From: Paralimibaculum aggregatum
GTDB taxonomy: Bacteria > Pseudomonadota > Alphaproteobacteria > Rhodobacterales > Rhodobacteraceae
Assembly: GCF_030270585.1 (NCBI RefSeq)
Contig: NZ_BSYI01000022.1
Location: 1-64,000 of the forward strand
Reading direction: 5' to 3'
Length of the DNA stretch: 64,000 nucleotides
Shown here piece by piece: positions 8,565-16,479 of the stretch. A program made the position numbers and the translations under genes. Position 1 is the first letter of the stretch, and the number at the start of each line of letters is the position of its first letter. The notes under the pieces are model-generated. The model saw only the letters and a program-made list of their open reading frames with translations. It did no database searches and had not been told where the DNA came from.

Positions 8565-9001
8565 GGCGCGCTCCCGGCCTGCCGGGAGGCGGCGGCCCCG
8601 CCCCGATGCGCGGCCAGCAGCTTCTCCTCGAGCGGCAGCAGCCGGCGCAGGGACCGCATCACGCCGTAGAAATTGTCCTCCTCGAGCGCGGCGGCGGCCT
8701 CGGTCAGGCAGGCCGCGCCCGGATGCCCCTGCAGCGCGTCGCGGAGCTGGGCGATGCCGCGGCCGAGCTGGGCACTGGCCTCGGCGATGTCGGTCTCGCC
8801 GGCGACGGCGAGCTGGGCGATGTAACAGACGCGCTTGACCGGCGTGTTGGCCTCGCCGGGCGCGATCGCGTCGCGCAGGCGCAGGATCTTGGCATCCGGG
8901 GTCTTAACGATCAGCCGCGCGTTGCGCTCGCCGTTCTGCATGACGACGCCGTTGACGAGGATCTGCTCATGCGCCCGGAGCTTGAGGATGAGCCCGGCCA
9001 T
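8561..9001 (-). CDS. flbT: Flagellin synthesis repressor FlbT
   Basis: FlbT is a post-transcriptional regulator that in Caulobacter binds the 5' leader of flagellin mRNA and promotes its decay when assembly is blocked. The frame continues upstream, but the start is the ATG at 9001, giving 146 residues starting MAGLILKLRAHEQILVNG. The family features ILVNGVVMQNGERNARL and DNFYGVMRSLRRLLPLEE are clear. Start and flaF stop overlap as TGATG, showing coupling. It sits directly downstream of flaF and the flagellin gene it would regulate. Confidence 0.93.
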   Translation of the reverse strand: MAGLILKLRAHEQILVNGVVMQNGERNARLIVKTPDAKILRLRDAIAPGEANTPVKRVCYIAQLAVAGETDIAEASAQLGRGIAQLRDALQGHPGAACLTEAAAALEEDNFYGVMRSLRRLLPLEEKLLAAHRGGAAASRQAGSAP

Positions 9002-9393
9002 CACGCACCGGCCTCCCGCGCCATCGGGCCGGGCTGGCCGCGCAGGCCGCGCATCACGGTGGTGTTGATCTCGACCAGCACCGCCGCGCTGTCCTCGCCG
9101 GCGAGGACCCTGGCGGTGTGCCGGCGCGCGAAGACGGCGAGGCTGATCAGCCGGGCGCGCAGGCTCTCGGGCAGGGTGTTCTCGGGATGCGCGAGATCGG
9201 TGGCCAGCACGGTCCAGAGCCGGCTGTTGGCATGCAGCGCCTGGGCGAGCTCGGCGAACGGCGCGTCGGCGCGCATCGCCCGTGTGAGCTGGCCGGTGAC
9301 CTGTCCGAAGACGCCGTATTCGACATCGCGCTCGGTTCCGAGAGCGCGGGTCGCGGCGCCGTATCCTGTCGTGCTCGCGGCGTGGAGGCTCAT
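9001..9393 (-). CDS. flaF: Flagellin regulator FlaF
   Basis: FlaF is the small alphaproteobacterial partner of FlbT, needed for flagellin synthesis or secretion and able to bind flagellin. The 130-residue protein shows family features: a start with YGAATRALGTERDVEYGVFG, a central NSRLWTVLATDLAHPENTLP, and the INTTVMRGLRG tail. A strong ribosome site (AGGAAGGA) lies about 8 bases before the ATG. It is downstream of the flagellin gene, from which two hairpins separate it. Confidence 0.93.
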   Translation of the reverse strand: MSLHAASTTGYGAATRALGTERDVEYGVFGQVTGQLTRAMRADAPFAELAQALHANSRLWTVLATDLAHPENTLPESLRARLISLAVFARRHTARVLAGEDSAAVLVEINTTVMRGLRGQPGPMAREAGA

Positions 9394-9416
9394 CGCGGTC
9401 GTATCCTTCCTGGAAC

Positions 9417-9440
9417 GGCGGGGCCGTGGAGGGCCCCGCC
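9417..9440. terminator. GC-rich hairpin 1 between flagellin and flaF
   Basis: A perfect 9-bp stem, GGCGGGGCC paired with GGCCCCGCC around a 6-base loop, lies downstream of the flagellin stop. There is no run of U on the minus strand. It may be a partial terminator or an mRNA-stabilising hairpin separating abundant flagellin message from flaF-flbT. Confidence 0.5.
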
Positions 9441-9449
9441 CGGTTGGGC

Positions 9450-9467
9450 CGGAGCGTCACTGCTCCG
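9450..9467. terminator. Hairpin 2 directly after the flagellin gene
   Basis: A 6-bp stem, CGGAGC paired with GCTCCG around a 6-base loop, lies 15 bp beyond the flagellin stop and before hairpin 1. Together the two form a likely intercistronic attenuation or stabilisation element. Confidence 0.4.
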
Positions 9468-9482
9468 ACCCGGCGCCAGCGA

Positions 9483-10847
9483 TCAGCGGAACAGCGCGAG
9501 CAGGTTCTGCGGCTGCTGGTTGGCGATCGACAGGGCCTGGATGCCGAGCTGCTGCTGGGCCTGCAGGGCCTGGAGACGCGCCGAGGCGGCCTCGAGATCG
9601 GCATCGACCAGCGACCCGATGCCCGACTTGAAGCTGTCGATGAGCGAGGACAGGAAATCGTCCTGGATCTCGAGCCGCTTCTCGGTGGTGCCGAGCTGGG
9701 CCTGCGCATCGACGGCGTTCTGGATGAAGCCCTCGATCGCGTTGGTGGCCGCCGCGGCGCCCGCCGCATCGGAGACGTCGATGGTGTCGAGCCCGGCGAG
9801 GCCGCCCGAGGCGCGCCGCGAGGTGAAGGCGATCGAGATGTCCTCGGTGGTGTTGTTGGTGAACTCGATGCCGTCGGCGAGATCGATGCTCACGCGGTCG
9901 GTGTCGAGGCCGTTGGCGAGCAGCTCGTTACGCAGCGAGACGTTGATCACCGATTCGTCGTCGCCGGCCTGCACGGTGTAGCGCGCGCTGATGCCGTCGA
10001 CCACGACCTGGAAGACATCGCCAGCCAGCAGGCCGGCGCCGCTCGCCAGATCGGCTGCCACGGTCTTCTCGGTGACCGGGTCGAGCGCGGTGGTGCCGCC
10101 GGTGGTGGTGGCCGCGACCTGGAAGTCGTAGTTGCCGAAGCCGAGGACGGCATCGTTGCCGCCGGTGCCGCGCAGGGTGCCGGCACCGGTGGTGAGGTCG
10201 AAGTCGCCGCCTGCCGGCGCTGCCGGGGTGCCGGCGCCGTTGCCGACCACATAGGACGAGCCGGCGACCGCGGTGCCGGCCGAGAAGTCGCCACCGGTCA
10301 CCGTCAGCAGGGTTCCCGAGGCGGTGGAGAGGTTGGTGTTGGTCGGGTCGAAGGAGATGTTCGAGGTGGTGACCCCGCCGGCGCTGTCGCGGTCGAGCGA
10401 GGCGAGCACCGAGAAGCCGCCGGCGCCGTCATTGGTGCCGTCGATCAGGTTCAGGCCGTTGAACTGCGCCGAGGACACGATCGAGGTGATCTGGCCGCGC
10501 AGCGAGACGATCTCGCTCTGCAGCTTGGTGCGGTCGACATTGTCCTCGTTGGCGGCGATGATCTTGCCCTTGATCTCGTTCAGCAGCTCGCCGATCGAGT
10601 TCGCCGCGTTGGAGGCCACCGCGACGGTGGAGCGGCCGAGATCGAGGCTGTCGGAGACCGCCTGGAAGCCGGCGACGTCGGATTCCATCACCTTCGCGAT
10701 GGCGAAGAGCGAGGCGTTGTCCTTGGCGCTGGCGACCTCCTTGCCGGTGGAGATCTGGTTGTTGAGCTCCTCCAGGCCGCCATTGGTCTGGCGCAGCGTC
10801 TGAAGGGCGATCATGGCGCTGGTGTTGGTGAGAATGCTGGCAGTCAT
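9483..10847 (-). CDS. fliC: Flagellin (filament protein)
   Basis: This is the major filament subunit, exported and polymerised at the flagellar tip. The 454-residue protein has the conserved N-terminal D0/D1 helices (ILTNTSAMIALQTLRQTNGG, then LNNQISTGKEVASAKDNAS) and the C-terminal helix ending LGIQALSIANQQPQNLLALF. The central part, about residues 140-370, is Gly/Ala/Thr/Asp-rich and variable, as in surface domains D2/D3. It heads flagellin-flaF-flbT-DUF1217. A leader of up to about 220 bases precedes it and is the expected target of FlbT. Confidence 0.96.
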   Translation of the reverse strand: MTASILTNTSAMIALQTLRQTNGGLEELNNQISTGKEVASAKDNASLFAIAKVMESDVAGFQAVSDSLDLGRSTVAVASNAANSIGELLNEIKGKIIAANEDNVDRTKLQSEIVSLRGQITSIVSSAQFNGLNLIDGTNDGAGGFSVLASLDRDSAGGVTTSNISFDPTNTNLSTASGTLLTVTGGDFSAGTAVAGSSYVVGNGAGTPAAPAGGDFDLTTGAGTLRGTGGNDAVLGFGNYDFQVAATTTGGTTALDPVTEKTVAADLASGAGLLAGDVFQVVVDGISARYTVQAGDDESVINVSLRNELLANGLDTDRVSIDLADGIEFTNNTTEDISIAFTSRRASGGLAGLDTIDVSDAAGAAAATNAIEGFIQNAVDAQAQLGTTEKRLEIQDDFLSSLIDSFKSGIGSLVDADLEAASARLQALQAQQQLGIQALSIANQQPQNLLALFR

Positions 10848-11070
10848 GAGACCATTCCTCTCTGGGTGCGACGCGCTTCACGCCGCGGTCCGATGGGTCC
10901 CGATTTTCCGGGAGTCTGAGAAGGCCGACCGAGACCGGTGGCCACGAATGCGTCTTCTGACGTTTCTGCCCGGGATCCCGCCGCCGTTCCGGCCGCCGGG
11001 TTCGGGCTTGCAGGCGTTCCCGCCGCTGCAGGTGAGAAAACCACCGAAAGATTGCCACCTGGTAAAGCGA
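10848..11070 (-). promoter_or_regulatory. Flagellin promoter and leader region
   Basis: This 223-bp gene-free stretch between the flgN-like gene and flagellin must contain the flagellin promoter and mRNA leader. The part nearest the flgN-like gene has the lowest GC, with tracts such as GGTTTTCTCACC on the minus strand. A ribosome site (AGAGAGGAA) precedes the ATG. I could not identify a convincing sigma-28 or sigma-54 promoter by eye. Confidence 0.45.
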
Positions 11071-11472
11071 TCAGGCCCGGCTCGATTTTCCTGCGGCATC
11101 GTCCCGGCTCACGATCCGCGAGCCGTCATGCTCATAGGCGACGTCGCCGCGCCGGGTCGCCTCGATCGCGGCGAGCCGGCGGCGGGCGGCGGCAATGCCC
11201 GCGCGCGCCGCCTGCAGCACCCTCTCGTTGCGGCGGCCCTCGCGCACCAGCCGGTCGAGCGCGGCGCGCAGGGCAGGATCGTCCGGCGCCCCGGCGATGG
11301 CGGCATCGAGTTCGGCGAGCAGCGCGAGCTTGCCCGCGGCGATGTCTGCAAGCCCCTCGAGACGGCCGGCAAAGATCGCCTGCCGCTCCTCCCCCAGCAG
11401 CCGCCCGCCCTCGGCGATCAGCGCCTGCAGCCGGTCTTCGGGGCTATCCCCGGAATGCGGGTCCGGGCTCAT
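11071..11472 (-). CDS. FlgN-like flagellar export chaperone
   Basis: This 133-residue all-helical protein begins MSPDPHSGDSPEDRLQALIA and has no membrane segment. The core pattern ALIAEGGRLLGEERQAIFAG, the KLALLAELDAAIA segment and the C-terminal helices RNERVLQAARAGIAAARRRL resemble the FlgN family, chaperones for the hook-filament junction proteins FlgK and FlgL. The ATG at 11472 overlaps the stop of the FlgJ-like gene (ATGA), so the two are coupled. The family call rests on helical pattern and context. Confidence 0.7.
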   Translation of the reverse strand: MSPDPHSGDSPEDRLQALIAEGGRLLGEERQAIFAGRLEGLADIAAGKLALLAELDAAIAGAPDDPALRAALDRLVREGRRNERVLQAARAGIAAARRRLAAIEATRRGDVAYEHDGSRIVSRDDAAGKSSRA

Positions 11473-11792
11473 TCCGCACCCTGCCCGGGGCGCGCCGAGG
11501 CCGCGAGGGCGGCGCCGATCCGGTCCGCCAGGCCGATGCCGCCGCGCGCCGCCAGCGCCTCCGCATATTCCCGCACGAGAAACGGCGCGAACTGGGTCTC
11601 CCCGGCGCCGCCGCCGAACTGTTCGGGGGGCTTGGCAAGGCCGGCATGCTTCAGCATCTCGGCGAGGAACACCGCCTCGAAGCGGCGCGCCGCCTGCCGC
11701 AGCGCCGGGTCGGGGCGGCCTGCGGGCGGTTCTCCGGGCGCCTCGACGGCGGGTTGCGCGGCGCGCGCGACGGCGGCGACGGGATCCGGCAT
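11469..11792 (-). CDS. flgJ: FlgJ-like rod-binding protein (no muramidase domain)
   Basis: This small protein matches only the N-terminal rod-binding part of FlgJ, the rod cap: LRQAARRFEAVFLAEMLKHA, then FAPFLVREYAEALAARGGIG. I chose the ATG at 11792 (107 residues, MPDPVAAV) because AGGAGG sits about 6 bases upstream; an upstream ATG at 11828 would add 12 residues. The C-terminal peptidoglycan hydrolase domain of enteric FlgJ is missing, so wall cutting presumably needs a separate enzyme such as the SLT protein at 4090-4776. It is divergent from fliK and overlaps the flgN-like gene. Confidence 0.82.
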   Translation of the reverse strand: MPDPVAAVARAAQPAVEAPGEPPAGRPDPALRQAARRFEAVFLAEMLKHAGLAKPPEQFGGGAGETQFAPFLVREYAEALAARGGIGLADRIGAALAASARPGQGAE

Positions 11793-11915
11793 TGCATCCT
11801 CCTGCACTGGGCCTGCCCCACTCGGCATGGCTCCGGTCTAGCAGCGCCGGCGTAAACAATTGGTAATCCATTTCCCTTAGCTCTTCCTGCAAGGGTTACC
11901 TTGACAGGACATGCC

Positions 11916-13952
11916 ATGGAGTTCTCGCTCGCCGCGTTTCTCGGCCGCAACCAGGCCGACATCTCGCCGAATCCGGGGGGGCTTGCCGCCGTGGAGGACG
12001 GTGCGGAAGGCGCTCCGGCCGGCGCGCCGCTGGCGCTGCCCGGGGGGTTCCCCGGCATTCTCGCGGCGCTGGGCGGTGCTGCCCGCGGCATTGGTCCCGC
12101 CGCTGCTGGCACGGCAACCGCCGCGTTCGCGCATCCCGGCACGACCGGGCAGATCACGTTCGGCCCCGCTCCCGGCGATCCGGCGGGTCCCGGGCCGGCG
12201 CGGCCGGCGGGCGCTGACGATCTGGCGGAATTGCTCGATGCGGTTTCCGAGGTTCTGGCGCAGATCCGCGGCGCGGTCTTCGGAAGCGGCGATGCTGCCG
12301 ACCGCGCCGTGCCGGACGGGGCGGCGCGGGTAGAGGCGGCGCTCGATCTGGCCGAATCCGGGTTGCTCGCGATTGGCGAAACGCTTGAGCCGGCGCCGGC
12401 GGAGTTCGGGACGGAAACACGACTTGAGGCCGGCTTCGAGGCGCTCCGGACGGTGTTGGCCCCGCTCCTCACCGTTCTGGACGCGCTGGAGGGCAGCGCC
12501 TGGCAGCCGATGCCCGGGGGCGGCGCGGAGCCCTTCGCCGCCGCGGTTGCCCGCCTGCGCGACGTCGTTATCCCCCCTGCAGCACAACCGGAACCGGCCG
12601 CGTCCGCCGCGACTGCTGCAGCGGCCACCCGCCCGATGATTCCGGTGGCCGCCGCCGTTCCGGCGCCCCTGCCAGGCCCGGCGACCGGGCCAGCTGACAA
12701 TGCGCCAGCCAAGGAAAAGCCGGCCGCAATGGCCAGCCCCGGTCTGCGCGGGGCGCCGGACGTGACGAGAGACGATGCCGGAACCGTCGCCGGCAAGCCC
12801 ATTGTCCAGTTGGCGGCGGCGCAGCCATCCATCGCAGGGCCGGAGGGCCAGCCGGTAAAGGTCTTCCCGGGGATGTCTGGCGGTACGGCGGGTCACGCCG
12901 GCAATGCCCAGGCTGCGCCGGTGCAAGCGCCGGAGCCGGCCTTGGCCACCATGCCGAAGGCTTCGGGTGCGGCAATGCTGCCAGAATTCGCCGCGGCGGC
13001 CGCACAGACAGGCACAGCGGCGATTCCCGATACCGAGGCCGAGATACGCGCGAAGCCCGGTTCGGCGAACCCGGCACCGGCCGTGCCCGGCCATGCCGGG
13101 TCCTCGGCGCTCCAGATTTCCGCAGGTCCCAAGCCGCCGCCCTCCGCCAGCATGGCACCGCCCGCCCGGGAACCCGGCACGGCTCCGGAAGGATCCGGCC
13201 CGTTGCCGGCCATGCGCGCCCTTCCCGCGGAAGCCGCACCGGCGGTGAAGGGTGCGGCCTCCGACCGTCTGAAAGGCTCGGAAACGGCCGAGATCGGACC
13301 GCGGGCACACCTCGCAGCCAGCGGCCGGGGCAGCCCCGAGTTGGCGGCGGCGCCAGCCCCGCCGGCTCCGGCAATGCCGCCGGCCGCGCCCGCCATCCCA
13401 TCCGGGGCGGACGCCGCGTCGGCGCCTGCCACGCAATCCCGTTTCACCGGCGCTCCGGAGGAGCCGGGCCCCCTGTCCTTCGGTGCGGCCCAGGTGATCG
13501 GCGCGTCCGGCGGATCGGCGGCGGCCCCACTGGCCGCCGCAGCGGTCTCCGGCAGCGCGGAGATCGCGCGTGCGGTCGCGCCGCAGATCGCCACCGCCAT
13601 CGCGGCGCAACAGGCCCCGGGGCGGGTCGAGCTGCGGCTGGATCCGCCCGAGCTCGGGCGCATCGAGGTCTCGCTCGAGATTGCCGATCAGGGGCTGCGC
13701 GCGACGCTGCTCGCCGAGCGCCAGCCGACGGCGGAGCTGATGCGGCGCCATGGCGAGATCCTCCTGCAGGAGCTGCAGAACGCCGGATTTGCCGATATCG
13801 ATCTGCGCTTCTCCGGTGGCGGGCGGCATGGCGGCCAGCGGCTCGAGCCGCAGCAGGCCCTGCCCGCTGCCGGCGACAGCGAAACGTTGCAGCCGGCCGT
13901 CGCCGGCTCGCAAGCCGGCGGTCGGTCCGACCGGCTCGACATGCGCCTCTAG
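11916..13952 (+). CDS. fliK: Flagellar hook-length control protein FliK
   Basis: FliK is the secreted ruler that sets hook length and triggers the FlhB specificity switch. The 678-residue protein is long and rich in Ala, Pro and Gly through about residue 540, typical of the unstructured ruler part. It ends with the conserved hook-length control domain, seen in the stretches VELRLDPPELGRIEVSLEI and LMRRHGEILLQELQNAGF. The ATG at 11916 is chosen over an in-frame TTG at 11901 because AGGA precedes it at good spacing. It is followed 18 bp later by flgD, its frequent neighbour. Confidence 0.92.
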   Translation: MEFSLAAFLGRNQADISPNPGGLAAVEDGAEGAPAGAPLALPGGFPGILAALGGAARGIGPAAAGTATAAFAHPGTTGQITFGPAPGDPAGPGPARPAGADDLAELLDAVSEVLAQIRGAVFGSGDAADRAVPDGAARVEAALDLAESGLLAIGETLEPAPAEFGTETRLEAGFEALRTVLAPLLTVLDALEGSAWQPMPGGGAEPFAAAVARLRDVVIPPAAQPEPAASAATAAAATRPMIPVAAAVPAPLPGPATGPADNAPAKEKPAAMASPGLRGAPDVTRDDAGTVAGKPIVQLAAAQPSIAGPEGQPVKVFPGMSGGTAGHAGNAQAAPVQAPEPALATMPKASGAAMLPEFAAAAAQTGTAAIPDTEAEIRAKPGSANPAPAVPGHAGSSALQISAGPKPPPSASMAPPAREPGTAPEGSGPLPAMRALPAEAAPAVKGAASDRLKGSETAEIGPRAHLAASGRGSPELAAAPAPPAPAMPPAAPAIPSGADAASAPATQSRFTGAPEEPGPLSFGAAQVIGASGGSAAAPLAAAAVSGSAEIARAVAPQIATAIAAQQAPGRVELRLDPPELGRIEVSLEIADQGLRATLLAERQPTAELMRRHGEILLQELQNAGFADIDLRFSGGGRHGGQRLEPQQALPAAGDSETLQPAVAGSQAGGRSDRLDMRL

Positions 13953-13970
13953 TTTCGAGGGAGTTACCTG

Positions 13971-14672
13971 ATGGACATCGTCGCCAACGCGCCGCTCTTT
14001 CCGCAGCTTGCCGCCGCGCCCGAGGCACAGGCCGGAGAGGCGGCCGACACCGCCGAGACTGCGGCCACGGCAAGCGCGGATTTCACCAGTTTCCTTAACC
14101 TGCTGACCGCGCAGCTGCGCAACCAGGACCCGCTGCAGCCGCTCGATTCGACGCAGTTCGTCGCCCAGCTCGCGAGCTTCTCCACCGTCGAGCAGCTGAT
14201 CGGCACGAACCGGCGGCTGGACGAGATCACCGATCAGGGCGATGCGCAGGCGGCAGCGGTCTATGCCGGCTGGATCGGGCAGCAGGCCAGCCTCACCGAT
14301 GGCAGCTTCCGTGCCGATGGGGAGGCCGTCGAGTTCGGCTATCCCGCGATGCCGGGCGCCGACAGCGCCGTGGCGGCGATCCGGCGGCCGGACGGTGTCG
14401 CGATCGCCACGATCCCGCTCGATCCGAACACCGGGGGCATGGCCAGCTGGTCCGGCGAGGATGCCGCCGGGGCCGTCGCCACGGGGGAGCTCACCATCGA
14501 TATCGGCTATTTCTCAGGCGAGTCGCTGCTCGACCAGCGTGCCGCGACGATCTACCGGCAGATCATCGGGGTCCGTGGGACCGATGCCGGCGCGGTGATC
14601 GAGTTTGCCGATGGCGGTGCGGCGACGCCGGCGGAGATCGCCGCCCTGCGCGCGCCGCGGGATCCCGAATAG
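13971..14672 (+). CDS. flgD: Hook-capping protein FlgD
   Basis: FlgD is the scaffold cap under which hook subunits assemble. The 233-residue protein has the diagnostic N-terminal region FLNLLTAQLRNQDPLQPLDS followed by TQFVAQLASFSTVEQLIG (about residues 40-80). A beta-rich Ig/tudor-like portion with GEAVEFGYP and GELTIDIGYF follows. The ribosome site GAGGGAG lies just before the ATG. It is coupled closely to fliK and converges on the fliL-paralogue operon end. Confidence 0.95.
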   Translation: MDIVANAPLFPQLAAAPEAQAGEAADTAETAATASADFTSFLNLLTAQLRNQDPLQPLDSTQFVAQLASFSTVEQLIGTNRRLDEITDQGDAQAAAVYAGWIGQQASLTDGSFRADGEAVEFGYPAMPGADSAVAAIRRPDGVAIATIPLDPNTGGMASWSGEDAAGAVATGELTIDIGYFSGESLLDQRAATIYRQIIGVRGTDAGAVIEFADGGAATPAEIAALRAPRDPE

Positions 14673-14682
14673 GCCCGCGCGC

Positions 14683-14706
14683 CGGCCTGCCGATCCGGCC
14701 AGGCCG
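14683..14706. terminator. Possible hairpin between convergent flgD and fliL paralogue
   Basis: CGGCCTG pairs with CAGGCCG around a 10-base loop, 10 bp beyond the flgD stop in the 122-bp convergent gap. No U-tract follows, so its role as terminator is uncertain; the rest of the gap is plain GC-rich DNA. Confidence 0.3.
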
Positions 14707-14794
14707 CGCATCCCGCCCGAAGTGCGCCCGATGCGGCCCGGCAGCGGGCGGTGCGGGGCCGGCACCGGGCTCGAACCTCTCCGATGGATCGGGA

Positions 14795-15304
14795 CTACTG
14801 GCTGTGCGGCGCCATTTCCTGGCGCAGCGCGTCGAGAATGAGCACATCGGTGATGCGCGTGCCGAGATGCAGGCGTGCGGCGGCGAGCAGCTTCTGGCGC
14901 AGCTCCTCCATCACCCGGTCGCTCGTGTAGGTCTCGAGAAAAGCCCCGGTATAGGACATCTCGAACAGCTCGCGCAGAAAGGCGTCGCGGATCCGCGGCT
15001 CGCGCTCGAACACCGCCTCGCGGTGCTGCGCCGGCACGTCGAGCGCGATCTCGAAGACCATGAGCGCCCGGGTGGTGCCGCCCTCGACCACCGGCACGAT
15101 GATCTGGCGCGAGATCTTCACATAGCTCGGCGGCGGACGTTCCCCCTCGAGCCCGATCGCCGAATCGGGAGCCGGCCCGTCGGTGGCGTCCGGCGGCCCC
15201 GCCGCATGATCGCCGGCCGGCCCGGCCGGCTTGAGGAACAGCCCGAGCGCACCGCCGACGCCGGTGAAGACCAGGATGAGCAGGAGCGCGATCACGGCTT
15301 TCAT
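14795..15304 (-). CDS. FliL-family protein (second copy)
   Basis: This 169-residue single-pass membrane protein has one N-terminal membrane helix (about residues 3-25), a flexible Pro/Ala linker, and a periplasmic domain with the FliL-like pattern YVKISRQIIVPVV, MVFEIALDV, and a C-terminal helix LGTRITDVLILDALRQ. It closes the long minus-strand motor/basal-body operon, 9 bp after flgH. A different, more typical FliL starts the same operon at 22704-23237. FliL proteins ring the stator; why two are kept here is unknown. Confidence 0.78.
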   Translation of the reverse strand: MKAVIALLLILVFTGVGGALGLFLKPAGPAGDHAAGPPDATDGPAPDSAIGLEGERPPPSYVKISRQIIVPVVEGGTTRALMVFEIALDVPAQHREAVFEREPRIRDAFLRELFEMSYTGAFLETYTSDRVMEELRQKLLAAARLHLGTRITDVLILDALRQEMAPHSQ

Positions 15305-15313
15305 GGCGGCCTC

Positions 15314-16063
15314 TCAGAACGGGATGACGAGATCGACCGCCTGCTGGCCGATCCGGGGCTGCTGCAGGTCGGTGATCTGGCCGCGCCCGCCATAGACGAT
15401 GCGGGCATCGGCGATCTTGTCCGAGGTGATGACGTTCTGCCGCGAGATGTCCTCCGGGCGCACGATGCCGCTGATCTGCAGGTCCCGCAGCTCGAAGTTG
15501 ATCCGCACCTCCTGGCTGCCGCGGATCACCAGATGGCCGTTGGGCAGCACCTGCTCGACCGTGGCGGCGAGGCGGAAGGTGATCTCCTCCTCGCGGTTGA
15601 CCGTGCCCGAGCCGTTGCTCGCGCTCTCGCCCTCGGTGGAGATCCCCGGCGAGAGCGAGGCGCCGTTGGGCAGGATGGTGTCGAACACCGAGGGCAGCCC
15701 GAGAAAGGCCGAGACCGAGCTCGCCTCGGAGCCGCTGCGGCTGCGGTTGGTGGTGTTGGTGATCTCGCCTTCGTCGTCGATCTGCACCACCACGGTGACG
15801 ATGTCGCCGCGGCGCCGGGCGCGCCGGTCGCCGAAGAGCGAGCTCGGGCCGGATTGCCAGAGAGAGGCGGTGGCGGCGGTGGCCGGCGGTGGCGGCGGCG
15901 GCGGCACCAGCGCGACACGCTGCGGCGCCGGGGCGGGCACCGAGGGCTCCGGCGCGCCAGCCGGCGTCAGGCTTGGCGGGCGGCCGAAATGGTCGAGCTG
16001 GCCGGCGCATCCGGCGGCCAGCAGCAGCGACGAGAGGGCGACGGCACCCGCGCGGCGGCTCAT
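15314..16063 (-). CDS. flgH: Flagellar L-ring protein FlgH
   Basis: FlgH is the outer-membrane lipoprotein that makes the L ring around the rod. The 249-residue protein has a lipoprotein signal with lipobox LAAGC, making Cys19 the probable lipidated residue. The family block SLFGDRRARRRGDIVTVVVQ follows, and later ILPNGASLSPG, LPNGHLVIRGSQEVRINFE and the C-terminal VVYGGRGQI-type stretch, here DARIVYGGRGQITD. It overlaps flgA by 4 bp. The P-ring gene flgI is not in this window. Confidence 0.95.
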   Translation of the reverse strand: MSRRAGAVALSSLLLAAGCAGQLDHFGRPPSLTPAGAPEPSVPAPAPQRVALVPPPPPPPATAATASLWQSGPSSLFGDRRARRRGDIVTVVVQIDDEGEITNTTNRSRSGSEASSVSAFLGLPSVFDTILPNGASLSPGISTEGESASNGSGTVNREEEITFRLAATVEQVLPNGHLVIRGSQEVRINFELRDLQISGIVRPEDISRQNVITSDKIADARIVYGGRGQITDLQQPRIGQQAVDLVIPF

Positions 16064-16479
16064 GGCGAGACCTCGACGATGCCGGGGCCGCGCACCACCG
16101 CGATCACCTTCTGCCGGGAGGCGAGGTTCATCACGCGGATGCGCTCGCCGGCGCCGCCACCATCGAGCGCGCGGCCCTCGGTGCGGATCGCCAGCCGCGC
16201 GGAGGCATAGAGCATCTGCACGATCGCGTTGCGGCGCACCAGGGTCTGCGGCCCGAGATCCCCGGGCGCGACCGGGCGCCCGGCATAGATCGCGCGGCGT
16301 ACCTCGAGCCCGACCAGCGCCTGCACCGTCGCCTCCGGCCCGCGCAGGTCCGGGGCCGCGAGCACCACGCCCGGGCGCAGGGTGCGGGCGGCGACCACCT
16401 CCGCCGCCGCGGCCGGCGAGAGGGCCAGGGCGAGGGCCAGCATGGCGGCCAGCGGCAGCGGCGCGCGGCCGGCCATCAC
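16060..16479 (-). CDS. flgA: P-ring assembly chaperone FlgA
   Basis: FlgA is the periplasmic chaperone for P-ring (FlgI) assembly. The 139-residue product has a cleavable signal peptide (about residues 1-25, ending AAAAE) and an SAF/ChapFlgA domain with ARTLRPGVVLAAPDL, GLEVRRAIYAGRPV and the C-terminal IRVMNLASRQKVIAVVRGPG. It is shorter than the enteric protein (about 219 residues), consistent with the compact form common in alphaproteobacteria. Start overlaps the flgG stop by 4 bp and stop overlaps the flgH start by 4 bp. Confidence 0.92.
   Translation of the reverse strand: MMAGRAPLPLAAMLALALALSPAAAAEVVAARTLRPGVVLAAPDLRGPEATVQALVGLEVRRAIYAGRPVAPGDLGPQTLVRRNAIVQMLYASARLAIRTEGRALDGGGAGERIRVMNLASRQKVIAVVRGPGIVEVSP

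Noticed and set aside
11043-11058. Sigma-54-like TGGCA on the minus strand upstream of flagellin
   Set aside because: The GG and GC elements are not 10 bp apart; the GC of the -12 element is missing, so a sigma-54 promoter is not supported.
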